From the NCBI RefSeq assembly GCF_000955955.1, contig NZ_JYJG01000396.1, forward strand, positions 1 to 9,328: a stretch of DNA of 9,328 nt, written 5' to 3'. Shown one piece after another: positions 1 through 5,582 of the stretch. Under the pieces are notes generated by a model that was not told the DNA's origin, ran no database searches, and saw nothing but the letters and a program-made list of their open reading frames with translations. Source of the DNA: Lentzea aerocolonigenes (lineage in GTDB: Bacteria; Actinomycetota; Actinomycetes; Mycobacteriales; Pseudonocardiaceae). The translations under genes were made by a program, and so were the position numbers. Each line of letters starts with the position of its first letter. The stretch's first letter is position 1.

Positions 1-91
1 GGTCGGCACCACCGCCCGCCAGTGCGACGGCGACTGCCTTGCCGATGCCGGAGTCCGACCCCGTCACCACGGCGTGCAGAGGTGCGTTCAT
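1..91 (-). CDS. Short-chain dehydrogenase/reductase, N-terminal fragment
   Basis: Only the first 30 codons lie in the window; the gene continues past the left edge. The visible protein begins MNAPLHAVVTGSDSGIG. TGSDSGIG (residues 10-17) fits the TGxxxGxG dinucleotide-binding motif that opens the Rossmann fold of short-chain dehydrogenases, which are NAD(P)-dependent oxidoreductases of alcohols, ketones and similar substrates. The ATG at 91-89 overlaps the TGA of the upstream P450 in an ATGA arrangement, so the two are very probably co-transcribed and translationally coupled. That pairing suggests the P450 and the dehydrogenase act on the same small molecule, with oxygenation followed by alcohol/ketone interconversion. 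The substrate cannot be read from this fragment. Assignment to the family is fairly safe; the exact function is unknown. Confidence 0.8.
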   Translation of the reverse strand, partial: MNAPLHAVVTGSDSGIGKAVAVALAGGGAD

Positions 92-1242
92 GACACGCGA
101 GTACCCACCGCGGTGGCGGGCAAGCGGAGCGCGAAGTGGTTCAGCGTCGCCGGCAGCGGCTCGGTGAGCTTCGGGAACGTCAGGTGCTCGCTCAACGCGT
201 CCAGCATCGCGCCCGCGGTGGCGAGCACTAGGTCACGACCTGGGCATTCACCCGGTCCGGCGCTGAACGGGACGATCGCAGGGTCGCGCGCCTGGTCCCA
301 GATCTCCGGGGCGTACCGGTCGGCGAACGGCAGCCGGTCCGGGTCGCGGTGGAAGAACGGCGTGAACACCACGAACTCGGTGTTCTCCGGCAGCCACGTG
401 CCGTGCCAGCGGGTCGCGATCGTGCTCTCGCGCAGGATCACCGGCGTCGTCGGCCACAGCCGCGCCGATTCCAGGATGCCGTGCGCGCCGCGTGCGCCGA
501 TGGCCAGCGCGCGCATGGTGACGATGCCGGCCGCGTCGAACGCGAACAACCAGTGCGGCACCTGGTCCGGCAGCTCCGGGTTGTACTCGGCCAGCCTGCG
601 TTCGAAACGTTCGCGCAGGTCGCGCTGCTGAGGATGCAGGAACGCCCAGTTCGCGTTCTGGCGCAACGCCTTGAGGTCGTCGGTGAGCTGGGTGTCCCCG
701 CGGGCGCTGTCGCCGAGCACGATCCTGCGCGCGATCCGCCACCACGCCTGGGCGAACGAGTCCCAGGTCAGCTCGCCGGTGCTCATCACGTGCCTGGTCA
801 ACAGGTCGGCCTCGTCGCGCACGATCGGCTCGACGTCGAACTTCTCAGGTCGCAGGGCGCGTTCGTTGAGATCCCGGAGCCGTTCTCGGTCGGCGCCTTC
901 CGAGATGAGGAGGCCGTGTGGCTGGAAGTGGTTCAGCGCGGCTTTCTTCTCCTTGGTGGCCAACGCGAACGGCTCGGGTGACTGGGTCAGCAACCGGCCG
1001 ACGTCGGTGGGGTCGACCAGCATCGCGACACTGCGTCCGGTGATGCGCAGCCGCACGGGCTCGGGGCCGTAGCGGTCGCGCAGGTGCCGCATCGTGCTGA
1101 TCGCGGTGCCGTCGGACTGGAGCTTCTCGGCGAGCGCCATCACGCCGGGCCTGCGGACTATGACGCCTTTCGCCAGCGTCGGCAGCAGCACGGTCGCCAG
1201 CACTCGGGCGGTGTCGAGCCGAGATGAGATCGCCATGGTCAT
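88..1242 (-). CDS. Cytochrome P450 with shortened I-to-K helix segment
   Basis: This is a 384-residue cytosolic haem monooxygenase that would need ferredoxin and reductase partners encoded elsewhere. The haem-ligand loop FSAGPGECPG (326-335) fits FxxGxxxCxG with Cys333 as thiolate ligand. The K-helix ExxR is E258-R261, in ESARLWPTTP. FADRYAPEIW (306-315) is the meander region. The I helix carries AGIVT (238-242), so the usual acidic residue before Thr is Val241. Thr242 to Glu258 is only 16 residues; P450cam has 35 between the equivalent positions (T252, E287), so the J-helix region is largely missing. The frame is open throughout, so this is an internal deletion or a family trait, not a visible frameshift. 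ATG at 1242 is used; another in-frame ATG at 1236 is possible, and neither has a strong ribosome site. It is coupled to the downstream dehydrogenase by an ATGA overlap. Substrate unknown. Confidence 0.9.
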   Translation of the reverse strand: MTMAISSRLDTARVLATVLLPTLAKGVIVRRPGVMALAEKLQSDGTAISTMRHLRDRYGPEPVRLRITGRSVAMLVDPTDVGRLLTQSPEPFALATKEKKAALNHFQPHGLLISEGADRERLRDLNERALRPEKFDVEPIVRDEADLLTRHVMSTGELTWDSFAQAWWRIARRIVLGDSARGDTQLTDDLKALRQNANWAFLHPQQRDLRERFERRLAEYNPELPDQVPHWLFAFDAAGIVTMRALAIGARGAHGILESARLWPTTPVILRESTIATRWHGTWLPENTEFVVFTPFFHRDPDRLPFADRYAPEIWDQARDPAIVPFSAGPGECPGRDLVLATAGAMLDALSEHLTFPKLTEPLPATLNHFALRLPATAVGTRVS

Positions 1243-1247
1243 GGCTA

Positions 1248-1281
1248 CCCGGTCACCCAGGTGTGAACCGCCCTGACCGGG
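1248..1281. repeat. 8-bp inverted repeat flanking the putative -35
   Basis: CCCGGTCA (1248-1255) and TGACCGGG (1274-1281) are perfect inverted copies separated by 18 bases. They lie in the divergent spacer between the P450 start and the stress operon. The right arm touches the GGGTAT element and the spacer contains the GTGT element, so a dimeric regulator bound here could act on this promoter or on the P450 promoter. No regulator is encoded in the window. Chance is possible in GC-rich DNA, although an 8-base perfect match in a 74-base spacer is suggestive. Confidence 0.4.
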
Positions 1282-1286
1282 GGTAT
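1261..1286 (+). promoter_or_regulatory. Putative SigB/SigF-type stress promoter
   Basis: GTGT (1261-1264), a 16-base spacer and GGGTAT (1281-1286) match the general form of actinobacterial stress sigma factor promoters (GNNT or GTTT, 14-17 bases, GGGTAT/GGGTAC). A start near 1293 would leave a leader of about 25 bases before the ATG at 1317. The leader also contains GGTTC-AGCTC-GAACC (1291-1305), a small perfect inverted repeat. The downstream genes (a small basic stress-type protein and a hemerythrin-like protein) fit a general stress regulon. This is a motif match from memory, not a mapped start. Confidence 0.5.
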
Positions 1287-1316
1287 TCGCGGTTCAGCTC
1301 GAACCAGGAGGTCGTG

Positions 1317-1640
1317 ATGCCAGCGGGATCGAACGCGAAACGTGAACGCCAGTACGAACACATCAAGGACTCCGCCCGCAGCCGTGGCGCCTCGTCGAAG
1401 CGCGCCAAGGAGATCGCCGCGCGCACGGTGAACAAGAACCGTGCCCAGTCCGGTGAGTCCAAGACGGCAAGCAAGTCGTCCACGAAGGACATGTCGCCGC
1501 AGAAGCGCGGTGGCCAGCGCTCGCACAGCGGTGCGCAGGGTCCGACGAAGGAGCAGCTCTACAACGAGGCCAAGAAGAAGAACATCAAGGGCCGCTCCAC
1601 GATGACGAAGAAGGAGCTCGCCAACGCACTCGGACGCTGA
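1317..1640 (+). CDS. Small basic protein with C-terminal Rho-N-like module
   Basis: This 107-residue, strongly basic, hydrophilic protein begins MPAGSNAKRERQYEHIKDSA. It resembles short actinobacterial proteins often annotated as 'plasmid stabilization protein', which share QYEHIKD, AKEIAARTVNK and SGESKTAS-like segments. No toxin-antitoxin partner is present, so that name should not be taken literally. Residues 77-105, starting TKEQLYNEAKKKNIKGRS, look like the helix-extension-helix of Rho termination factor N-terminal or SAP-like modules, which bind nucleic acid. The middle (about 45-75) is low complexity, rich in Ser, Lys, Gln and Gly, and probably disordered. ATG 1317 was chosen because AGGAGG (1306-1311) sits 5 bases upstream; an upstream extension to 1224 would overlap the promoter and the P450 start. 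It is the first gene of a three-gene run, with one base before the next start. Role probably stress-related nucleic-acid association; inference. Confidence 0.85.
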   Translation: MPAGSNAKRERQYEHIKDSARSRGASSKRAKEIAARTVNKNRAQSGESKTASKSSTKDMSPQKRGGQRSHSGAQGPTKEQLYNEAKKKNIKGRSTMTKKELANALGR

Positions 1641-1641
1641 C

Positions 1642-2385
1642 GTGCCGCACGCGGACGAACAACCGGACAAGACCTCGGCATTGACAGTGCCCAAGGGTGA
1701 GGACGAGCACTCGACGCTGACAGTGCCCAAGGGTGAGGACAAGACCTCGGCGCTGACGATCCTCACCACCGAGCACTACACGTTGCAGATGGTGCGCACC
1801 GCGAACATCACCGACGCGACCGGCAGGGCAGGTCATCTGCTCTCCACGATCTCCGCGTCGATGATCGCGCTCGGGTTCGTCGCCCAGGTCGTTCCACTCG
1901 AGGTGTTGCTGACGCTGGTGCTGGTGATCTTCACCGGCCTGTTCCTGATCGGGCTCGCCACGCTGTTCCGCGCGGTCGAGCTGGTCATCGAGGACGTGCA
2001 GGCAGGGTTGGGGATCAACCGGATCCGGCACGTCTACGGCGACCTCGAACCGTCCACGAAGGACGTTTTCGTCCGTCAGATGCACGACGAGACCGCGGCT
2101 GTCGAGGCGGACGCCGGCCAGACCGGCTGGCGCAAGGCCAGGCGGCCGCGCCTGATCGGCACCGCGCTCAGCGTCGCCGGACTCGTGAACCTCGTCAACG
2201 GTCTCGTCGCCGGTGCTGTCGCCGGTGCGGCGTCGGGACTTCTGAACGCCGGTCTCACGTGGTCGATCGTCATCGGCTGCGTCGTGGCCGCGGCCGTGGT
2301 CACCGCGTTCGGCGTGGTGATCGGCCGGATCGGACGGCGCGGCGTCGCCCCGATCGGCACCCGTTATCCCAGGAATCAGCAATAG
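1642..2385 (+). CDS. Four-helix membrane protein with N-terminal 12-residue repeats
   Basis: This 247-residue protein of unknown function starts at GTG 1642, one base after the previous stop. Residues 10-21, 22-33 and 34-45 form three 12-residue units (KTSALTVPKGED, EHSTLTVPKGED and a degenerate KTSALTILTTEH). The segment from LTTEHYTLQ (41-49) resembles the opening of actinobacterial membrane proteins I have seen before, so the repeat looks like an N-terminal addition to a conserved core. Hydrophobic stretches at about 65-82, 86-109, 171-199 and 205-229 suggest two helical hairpins. Between them lies a charged loop (about 110-170). The C-terminal tail is basic (GRIGRRGV). No catalytic motif is visible. 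It lies between the small basic protein and the hemerythrin-like gene, so a stress-related envelope role is likely but unproven. The start could be further downstream, but no other start has a better ribosome site. Confidence 0.8.
   Translation: MPHADEQPDKTSALTVPKGEDEHSTLTVPKGEDKTSALTILTTEHYTLQMVRTANITDATGRAGHLLSTISASMIALGFVAQVVPLEVLLTLVLVIFTGLFLIGLATLFRAVELVIEDVQAGLGINRIRHVYGDLEPSTKDVFVRQMHDETAAVEADAGQTGWRKARRPRLIGTALSVAGLVNLVNGLVAGAVAGAASGLLNAGLTWSIVIGCVVAAAVVTAFGVVIGRIGRRGVAPIGTRYPRNQQ
1682..1740 (+). repeat. Tandem repeat, 36-base period, inside the membrane-protein gene
   Basis: A 23-base sequence beginning TGACAGTGCCCAAGGG is present identically at 1682-1704 and 1718-1740, a 36-base period. 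The flanking GGACAAGACCTCGGC occurs at 1665-1679 and 1737-1751, exactly two periods apart, so a third, diverged unit extends to about 1776. Because 36 is a multiple of 3, gain or loss of a unit keeps the reading frame. Identity at synonymous positions points to recent duplication. Confidence 0.9.
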
Positions 2386-2390
2386 GAGGA
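2384..2390 (+). promoter_or_regulatory. Ribosome binding site of the hemerythrin-like gene
   Basis: AGGAGGA lies 5 bases before GTG 2396 and overlaps the TAG stop of the preceding gene. It decides the start of the HHE protein and suggests that translation of the two genes is linked. Confidence 0.75.
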
Positions 2391-2395
2391 CCGCC

Positions 2396-2953
2396 GTGCA
2401 GTACGACGTCGTCGACCTGATCATGCAGGACCACCGCGAGGTGGAGCGCCTGTGGGACGAGCTGAAGAACCACCCGGAGAAACGGCCGCTGCTCACGCCG
2501 GTCATGTGCGGGCTGCTCGTCGCCCACAGCCGGGCCGAGGAGTCCGAGGTCTACCCGGTCGCCATCAAGGAGGCGGGCGAGTCGGACGAGGTCGAGCACA
2601 GCCAGGAGGAGCACGCAGAAGCCGAGCAGCTGCTCGCGAAGCTGCTGGACTGCGACTGGGACTCGCCGCAGTACGACGAGGCGCTGAAGAAGGTCGTCGA
2701 CGCCGTCTCCCACCACGTGGAGGAAGAGGAGAAGACGGTCCTTCCCGGCATGCGCACGAAGCTCAGCGCGGAACGCCGCTACCAGCTCGGCGAGCGGTTC
2801 GCGGCCAGCAGGGCAGAGCACCTCGGTGAGCTGCCCGGCCAGGCGACTCGCGAGGAGCTCCTGACGCAGGCCCGCAACCTGGGCCTCTCCAACGCCTCGA
2901 GCATGAGCAAGGAACAGCTCAAGCGCGAGCTGCAGAAGGCCGCTTCCGAGTAG
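2396..2953 (+). CDS. Hemerythrin-like HHE protein with Rho-N-like tail
   Basis: This 185-residue protein has an HHE cation-binding domain (about 1-145), a four-helix bundle that normally holds a diiron site for O2, NO or peroxide sensing or scavenging. Candidate ligands are His13, His44 and Glu48 (HSRAE), His68 or His73 (EHSQEEH), and His107 with Glu111 (HHVEEEE), the expected spacing of the family. The start QYDVVDLIMQDHREVERLWDEL is characteristic of the first helix. Residues 151-179, opening TREELLTQARNLGLSNASSM, form a second, C-terminal Rho-N/SAP-like module that aligns without gaps to the tail of the first gene of the same operon. GTG 2396 follows a strong AGGAGGA. The downstream gene converges with a 1-base gap. 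Likely an iron-binding stress protein, perhaps tethered to nucleic acid or to a partner by its tail; the tethering is inference. Confidence 0.9.
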   Translation: MQYDVVDLIMQDHREVERLWDELKNHPEKRPLLTPVMCGLLVAHSRAEESEVYPVAIKEAGESDEVEHSQEEHAEAEQLLAKLLDCDWDSPQYDEALKKVVDAVSHHVEEEEKTVLPGMRTKLSAERRYQLGERFAASRAEHLGELPGQATREELLTQARNLGLSNASSMSKEQLKRELQKAASE

Positions 2954-2954
2954 G

Positions 2955-3251
2955 TCAGACCGCGTCGATCTTGAACGGGTCGTGCTCGGTGAGCAGCTTG
3001 TCCAGCCGGGCTCTGTCCACCCGGCTGGTGATGGCCGTGTCCTCCTGGCGATCCCTGATCACCTTGGAGAGCGTGAACGCCGAGGTGATCGCGTAGAGCA
3101 TCGCGATGCCCAGGAAGGCGCGCACCCAGCCGTCAACGGGCAGGAACACGACTCCGATGCCCACGGCGGTGAGCGAGAGCCCGAAGGAGAGGACCGCCTG
3201 CATGTAGAACGCGCCGGTGGTCGCGGTGCGCGCGGGCGTGGAAGAGGTCAT
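2955..3251 (-). CDS. YiaA/YiaB-family two-helix membrane protein
   Basis: This 98-residue inner-membrane protein has two predicted helices, about 16-37 (QAVLSFGLSLTAVGIGVVF) and 43-63 (VRAFLGIAMLYAITSAFTL). A conserved-looking cytoplasmic tail follows (KVIRDRQE, SRVDRARLDKLLTEHDPF). This arrangement matches the YiaA/YiaB two-helix domain family, whose biochemical role is unknown. ATG 3251 is supported by GAGGA (revcomp of 3254-3258) 2 bases upstream of the start region. It converges on the hemerythrin-like gene (stops one base apart), so there is no room for a terminator between them and the transcripts must overlap or interfere. It lies 44 bases downstream of the MFS gene on the same strand and could be read through from it, or driven from its own promoter in that gap. 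Confidence 0.8.
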   Translation of the reverse strand: MTSSTPARTATTGAFYMQAVLSFGLSLTAVGIGVVFLPVDGWVRAFLGIAMLYAITSAFTLSKVIRDRQEDTAITSRVDRARLDKLLTEHDPFKIDAV

Positions 3252-3284
3252 GATCCTCAGAGTCCTGGGTCACACCCCGGCTGT

Positions 3285-3304
3285 CATGAGTACAGCTACT
3301 CATG
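3285..3304. repeat. Perfect 8-4-8 inverted repeat at the MFS stop codon
   Basis: CATGAGTACAGCTACTCATG has 8-base arms that are perfect reverse complements around a CAGC loop. It covers the last codons and TAG of the MFS gene and lies 34-53 bases upstream of the YiaA/B-type start. There is no T-run after it on either strand, so it is not a classical intrinsic terminator. It could be a U-less terminator hairpin of the kind proposed in actinobacteria, or an operator for the small membrane-protein gene. Confidence 0.65.
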
Positions 3305-4519
3305 TCGAGGGCCGAAATCGCGGGACGACGGCACCAGCGCGGCGATCGCGGGCGCGGCGAAGCAGACCACCGCGCACACGATCAGCACCGCGCTGGTGCC
3401 GAACTCCGTGATGGCGGGGGCGATGAGCGCCAGGCCGGCGGGCGCGAGCCCGTACGACAGCAGGAAGTCCAAAGAGGACACCCGCGCGAGCTTCGACGGT
3501 TCGACCTCGCGCTGGGTCGCGGTGAACCACGGGACGTTGAACAGGTCGATGCCGAGCCCGGCGACCGCGTAGACGGCGATCACGACGAACGGGTGCACCG
3601 GTAGCAGCAGGGCCAGCGGCGCGAACCCGTACAGCGCCAGGCCGAAGAGCCCCGTCCACCCGGCGGCGCGCGGCCGCCAGCGAGCCATCAGCACCGCGCC
3701 GGCCAGTGCGCCGAGCGTGTAGGCGGTGAGAGCACCCGCCAGCACCGCTTCTGTGCCGTACCGGTCACGGCTGACCAGGGGGAGCACCACGCCGGTCGCC
3801 GAGTAGCCGGTCGCGATCACGGCCGACAGTGCGCCCAGGCCCGCCAGGAACCACGGATGCCGGCGAGCCTCGCGCACGCCGTCCAGGAACTCCGTCACGA
3901 ATCCCTTGCCGTCCGCGGACGGCACCTGTCCCGAGCCGGCCGGCGGCACCAGAGCCGCCACCAGCCACAGCGCGCCGATCCCCAGCAGCAGCCCCTGCGT
4001 GTTCACCACCAGTGCGAGCAGCGCGGTCAGACCCGGCGCCACCAGCGTCGTCACCCGGATCGACATGGTCATCGCCGCGTTGGCCTGCTGGCGTTGAACC
4101 GGTTCGACGACCTCGGCGGTCAGCGCGGAGAACGCCGGCCGGCACGCACCCTGGCCCGCGCCCATCGCCGCGGCCGCGACGGCGGCCAGCACCAGGGAGT
4201 TGCCCAGAAAGGCAGTCAGGACGGGTGCGGCGATCGCCGACGTGAGGCCCGAGTACAGGACGACCTGGCGGCGGGCGTAGCGGTCGGCCAGCACGCCGCT
4301 GATCGGGACCGCGGCGAGGAAACCGGTGGTGCGCGCGGCGAGCAGGACGCCCAGCTCGACGGCGGTCAGCGAGCGCGAGAGCACCGCCAGGCCCAGCACG
4401 AACGGCAGGGCCCAGGTCGCCAAGCCGGAAGCCGTGGTCGCCGTCCACAGCCGGAGGAACGCCGAGTCGCGCAGCACCGATCGGGCCTTCGCCGCCGGTG
4501 GGGCTGTGTCGTGAACCAC
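3296..4519 (-). CDS. MFS exporter, MFS_3/EntS-like
   Basis: This 407-residue polytopic transporter has about 12 hydrophobic segments in two halves. The MFS motif A between helices 2 and 3 is clear: GVLADRYARR (75-84 with this start). The start FLRLWTATTASGLATWALPF and the central LPLVSRDRYGTEA resemble the MFS_3 family, which includes the enterobactin exporter EntS and several siderophore exporters, but drug exporters also fall there. GTG 4519 was chosen because GGAAGG (revcomp of 4528-4533) lies 8 bases upstream; the longer GTG start at 4528 would abut that site. It diverges from a FecCD-type uptake operon and shares its promoter region, including a Zur-like box. This context favours export of the small molecule that the operon re-imports, or of a metal complex. 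Substrate not determined. Confidence 0.85.
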   Translation of the reverse strand: MVHDTAPPAAKARSVLRDSAFLRLWTATTASGLATWALPFVLGLAVLSRSLTAVELGVLLAARTTGFLAAVPISGVLADRYARRQVVLYSGLTSAIAAPVLTAFLGNSLVLAAVAAAAMGAGQGACRPAFSALTAEVVEPVQRQQANAAMTMSIRVTTLVAPGLTALLALVVNTQGLLLGIGALWLVAALVPPAGSGQVPSADGKGFVTEFLDGVREARRHPWFLAGLGALSAVIATGYSATGVVLPLVSRDRYGTEAVLAGALTAYTLGALAGAVLMARWRPRAAGWTGLFGLALYGFAPLALLLPVHPFVVIAVYAVAGLGIDLFNVPWFTATQREVEPSKLARVSSLDFLLSYGLAPAGLALIAPAITEFGTSAVLIVCAVVCFAAPAIAALVPSSRDFGPRHE

Positions 4520-4543
4520 GTGCGTCACCTTCCAGGAAAGGGC

Positions 4544-4571
4544 TTGATTTGAAAATGGTTGTCGTTACAGT
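4544..4571 (+). promoter_or_regulatory. Putative promoter of the uptake operon
   Basis: TTGATT (4544-4549), a 16-base spacer and TACAGT (4566-4571) resemble a housekeeping -35/-10 pair. Transcription would start near 4578, giving a leader of about 30 bases before ATG 4608. The spacer is exactly occupied by the Zur-like box, so a bound repressor would exclude RNA polymerase. No -10 of similar quality was found for the divergent MFS gene. Confidence 0.45.
4550..4564. promoter_or_regulatory. Zur-box-like operator in the divergent spacer
   Basis: TGAAAATGGTTGTCG matches 12 of 15 positions of the actinobacterial Zur box as I remember it (TGAAAATGATTTTCA). The left half is exact and the right half is degenerate. 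Zur is the zinc-sensing Fur-family repressor that controls zinc uptake and zincophore genes. The AT-rich run stands out in this GC-rich DNA. It sits 44 bases before the binding-protein start and about 30 before the MFS start, so one site could control both directions. No Zur gene is in the window, and the consensus was not checked against a matrix. Confidence 0.5.
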
Positions 4572-4575
4572 AACG
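4563..4575. promoter_or_regulatory. 13-base palindrome over the putative -10
   Basis: CGTTACAGTAACG has perfect 6-base arms around a single A. It covers the proposed -10 element and overlaps the last two bases of the Zur-like box. It may be a second operator for a dimeric repressor, or coincidence. Confidence 0.45.
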
Positions 4576-4597
4576 GACGCTGAAGTCGTCGTGCTCT

Positions 4598-4603
4598 GGA
4601 GGA
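4598..4603 (+). promoter_or_regulatory. Ribosome binding site of the binding-protein gene
   Basis: GGAGGA lies 4 bases before ATG 4608 and fixes the start of the lipoprotein, placing the signal peptide at the N terminus. Confidence 0.7.
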
Positions 4604-4607
4604 TCCG

Positions 4608-5582
4608 ATGTCACACCCCGCCCGGCTCGGCCTGGCACTGGTCGCGGTGCTCGCCGCCAGCTGCGCCACACCGGGAGGCGCCGAAGCGCCGAAAACCCAG
4701 GCGACGGTGGAGAGCTGCGGCAAGCAGCTGACGTTCACCAGCACGCCGCAACGGGCGGTGGCGCTGGACCAGTCCTCCACGGAAACGCTGCTGGCACTGG
4801 GAATGCAGGACCGCATGGCCGGTACGGCGAACATCAAGACCAAGGTCTCGCCCAAGTACGCCGACGCCTACGCGAAGATCCCGGTGCTGTCGCCCAAGAT
4901 CCTCACGTCCGAGCCTCTCCGCGCGGCGAACCCGGACGTGGTGGTGTCCGGGTTCAAGGAGCTGTTCACGGCCGACCGAGCCGGTACGCGAGACGAGCTG
5001 GAAGCCCTTGGCGTGCCCACGTTCGTGAGCGCGGTGAACTGCCCGGACGGCACGACGCCGCCGTTCGAGCGGTTGTTCCGCGACTACGAGAACCTCGGCA
5101 AGATCTTCGGCACCACCGAGAAGGCGAACCAGCTCGCCGCCGACCAACGCACTGTGCTCGCCGAAGTCCAAGCGGTGAAACGGGATCCGGTCAAGGTCGT
5201 GTGGATCTACTCGGTCTTCAAGGGCGTTCCGTGCGTGGCCGGTCGCGACGGCATGCCCAGCCAGATGAGCAAGATCGCCGGTGCCACCAACATCTTCGAC
5301 GACCTGAGCCAGGAGTGGCCGGAGGCGTCGTGGGAGGAGATCGCCCGCCGGGATCCCGATGTCATCGTGGTCGGCGACCTGTCCGAACGCGGCAACCCGG
5401 GCGACAAGGCGAGCGAGAAGCTCGCGATGATGCGCGAACACCCGGTGATCTCGCAGCTGAAAGCCCTGCGGGAGAACAAGGTCATCGAGCTGAACGGCAT
5501 CGAGATGGACCCGTCCGTGCGCACTGTGGACGCGTTGCGCTCGTTCGGCGCAGGACTCGACAAGATCGCCGGCCGTGGCTGA
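4608..5582 (+). CDS. FecB/BtuF-type substrate-binding lipoprotein
   Basis: This 324-residue lipid-anchored extracytoplasmic receptor belongs to an ABC importer of the iron-siderophore/cobalamin class. The signal peptide is short (ARLGLALVAVLAASC). The lipobox AASC puts the lipidated residue at Cys19; Ala at -3 is a little off the Leu/Val/Ile consensus. The helical-backbone binding fold is recognisable: RAVALDQSSTETLLALGMQD (49-68), ANPDVVVSGFKELF (107-120) and WEEIARRDPDVIVVGDLSE (242-260). Glu59 and an acidic residue around 239-244 are candidates for the two Glu that dock on permease arginines. Cys37, Cys145 and Cys209 remain in the mature protein, and two of them could form a disulfide. Its stop overlaps the permease start by 8 bases. 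The family binds chelated metals and cobalamin; free zinc is usually handled by a different (ZnuA-like) family, so a metal-chelate ligand is more likely. Ligand unknown. Confidence 0.9.
   Translation: MSHPARLGLALVAVLAASCATPGGAEAPKTQATVESCGKQLTFTSTPQRAVALDQSSTETLLALGMQDRMAGTANIKTKVSPKYADAYAKIPVLSPKILTSEPLRAANPDVVVSGFKELFTADRAGTRDELEALGVPTFVSAVNCPDGTTPPFERLFRDYENLGKIFGTTEKANQLAADQRTVLAEVQAVKRDPVKVVWIYSVFKGVPCVAGRDGMPSQMSKIAGATNIFDDLSQEWPEASWEEIARRDPDVIVVGDLSERGNPGDKASEKLAMMREHPVISQLKALRENKVIELNGIEMDPSVRTVDALRSFGAGLDKIAGRG

Noticed and set aside
1224..1316. A longer start for the small basic protein
   Set aside because: The extra residues would overlap the P450 start and the putative promoter, have no ribosome site, and are not part of the conserved MPAGS start.
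1317..1640. Toxin-antitoxin or plasmid partition role suggested by the 'plasmid stabilization' label of similar proteins
   Set aside because: There is no toxin-like partner, no partition gene and no plasmid origin nearby. The context is a stress-type operon.
3252..3284. GGGT-CAC-ACCC mini-hairpin as a terminator
   Set aside because: The stem has only four pairs and no T-run; too weak to call.
4529..4607. IdeR/DtxR iron box, nickel-regulator site or cobalamin riboswitch upstream of the FecCD-type operon
   Set aside because: No TTAGGTTAG-like palindrome or TTGCA-type repeat is visible, and the leader of about 30 bases is too short for a cobalamin riboswitch.
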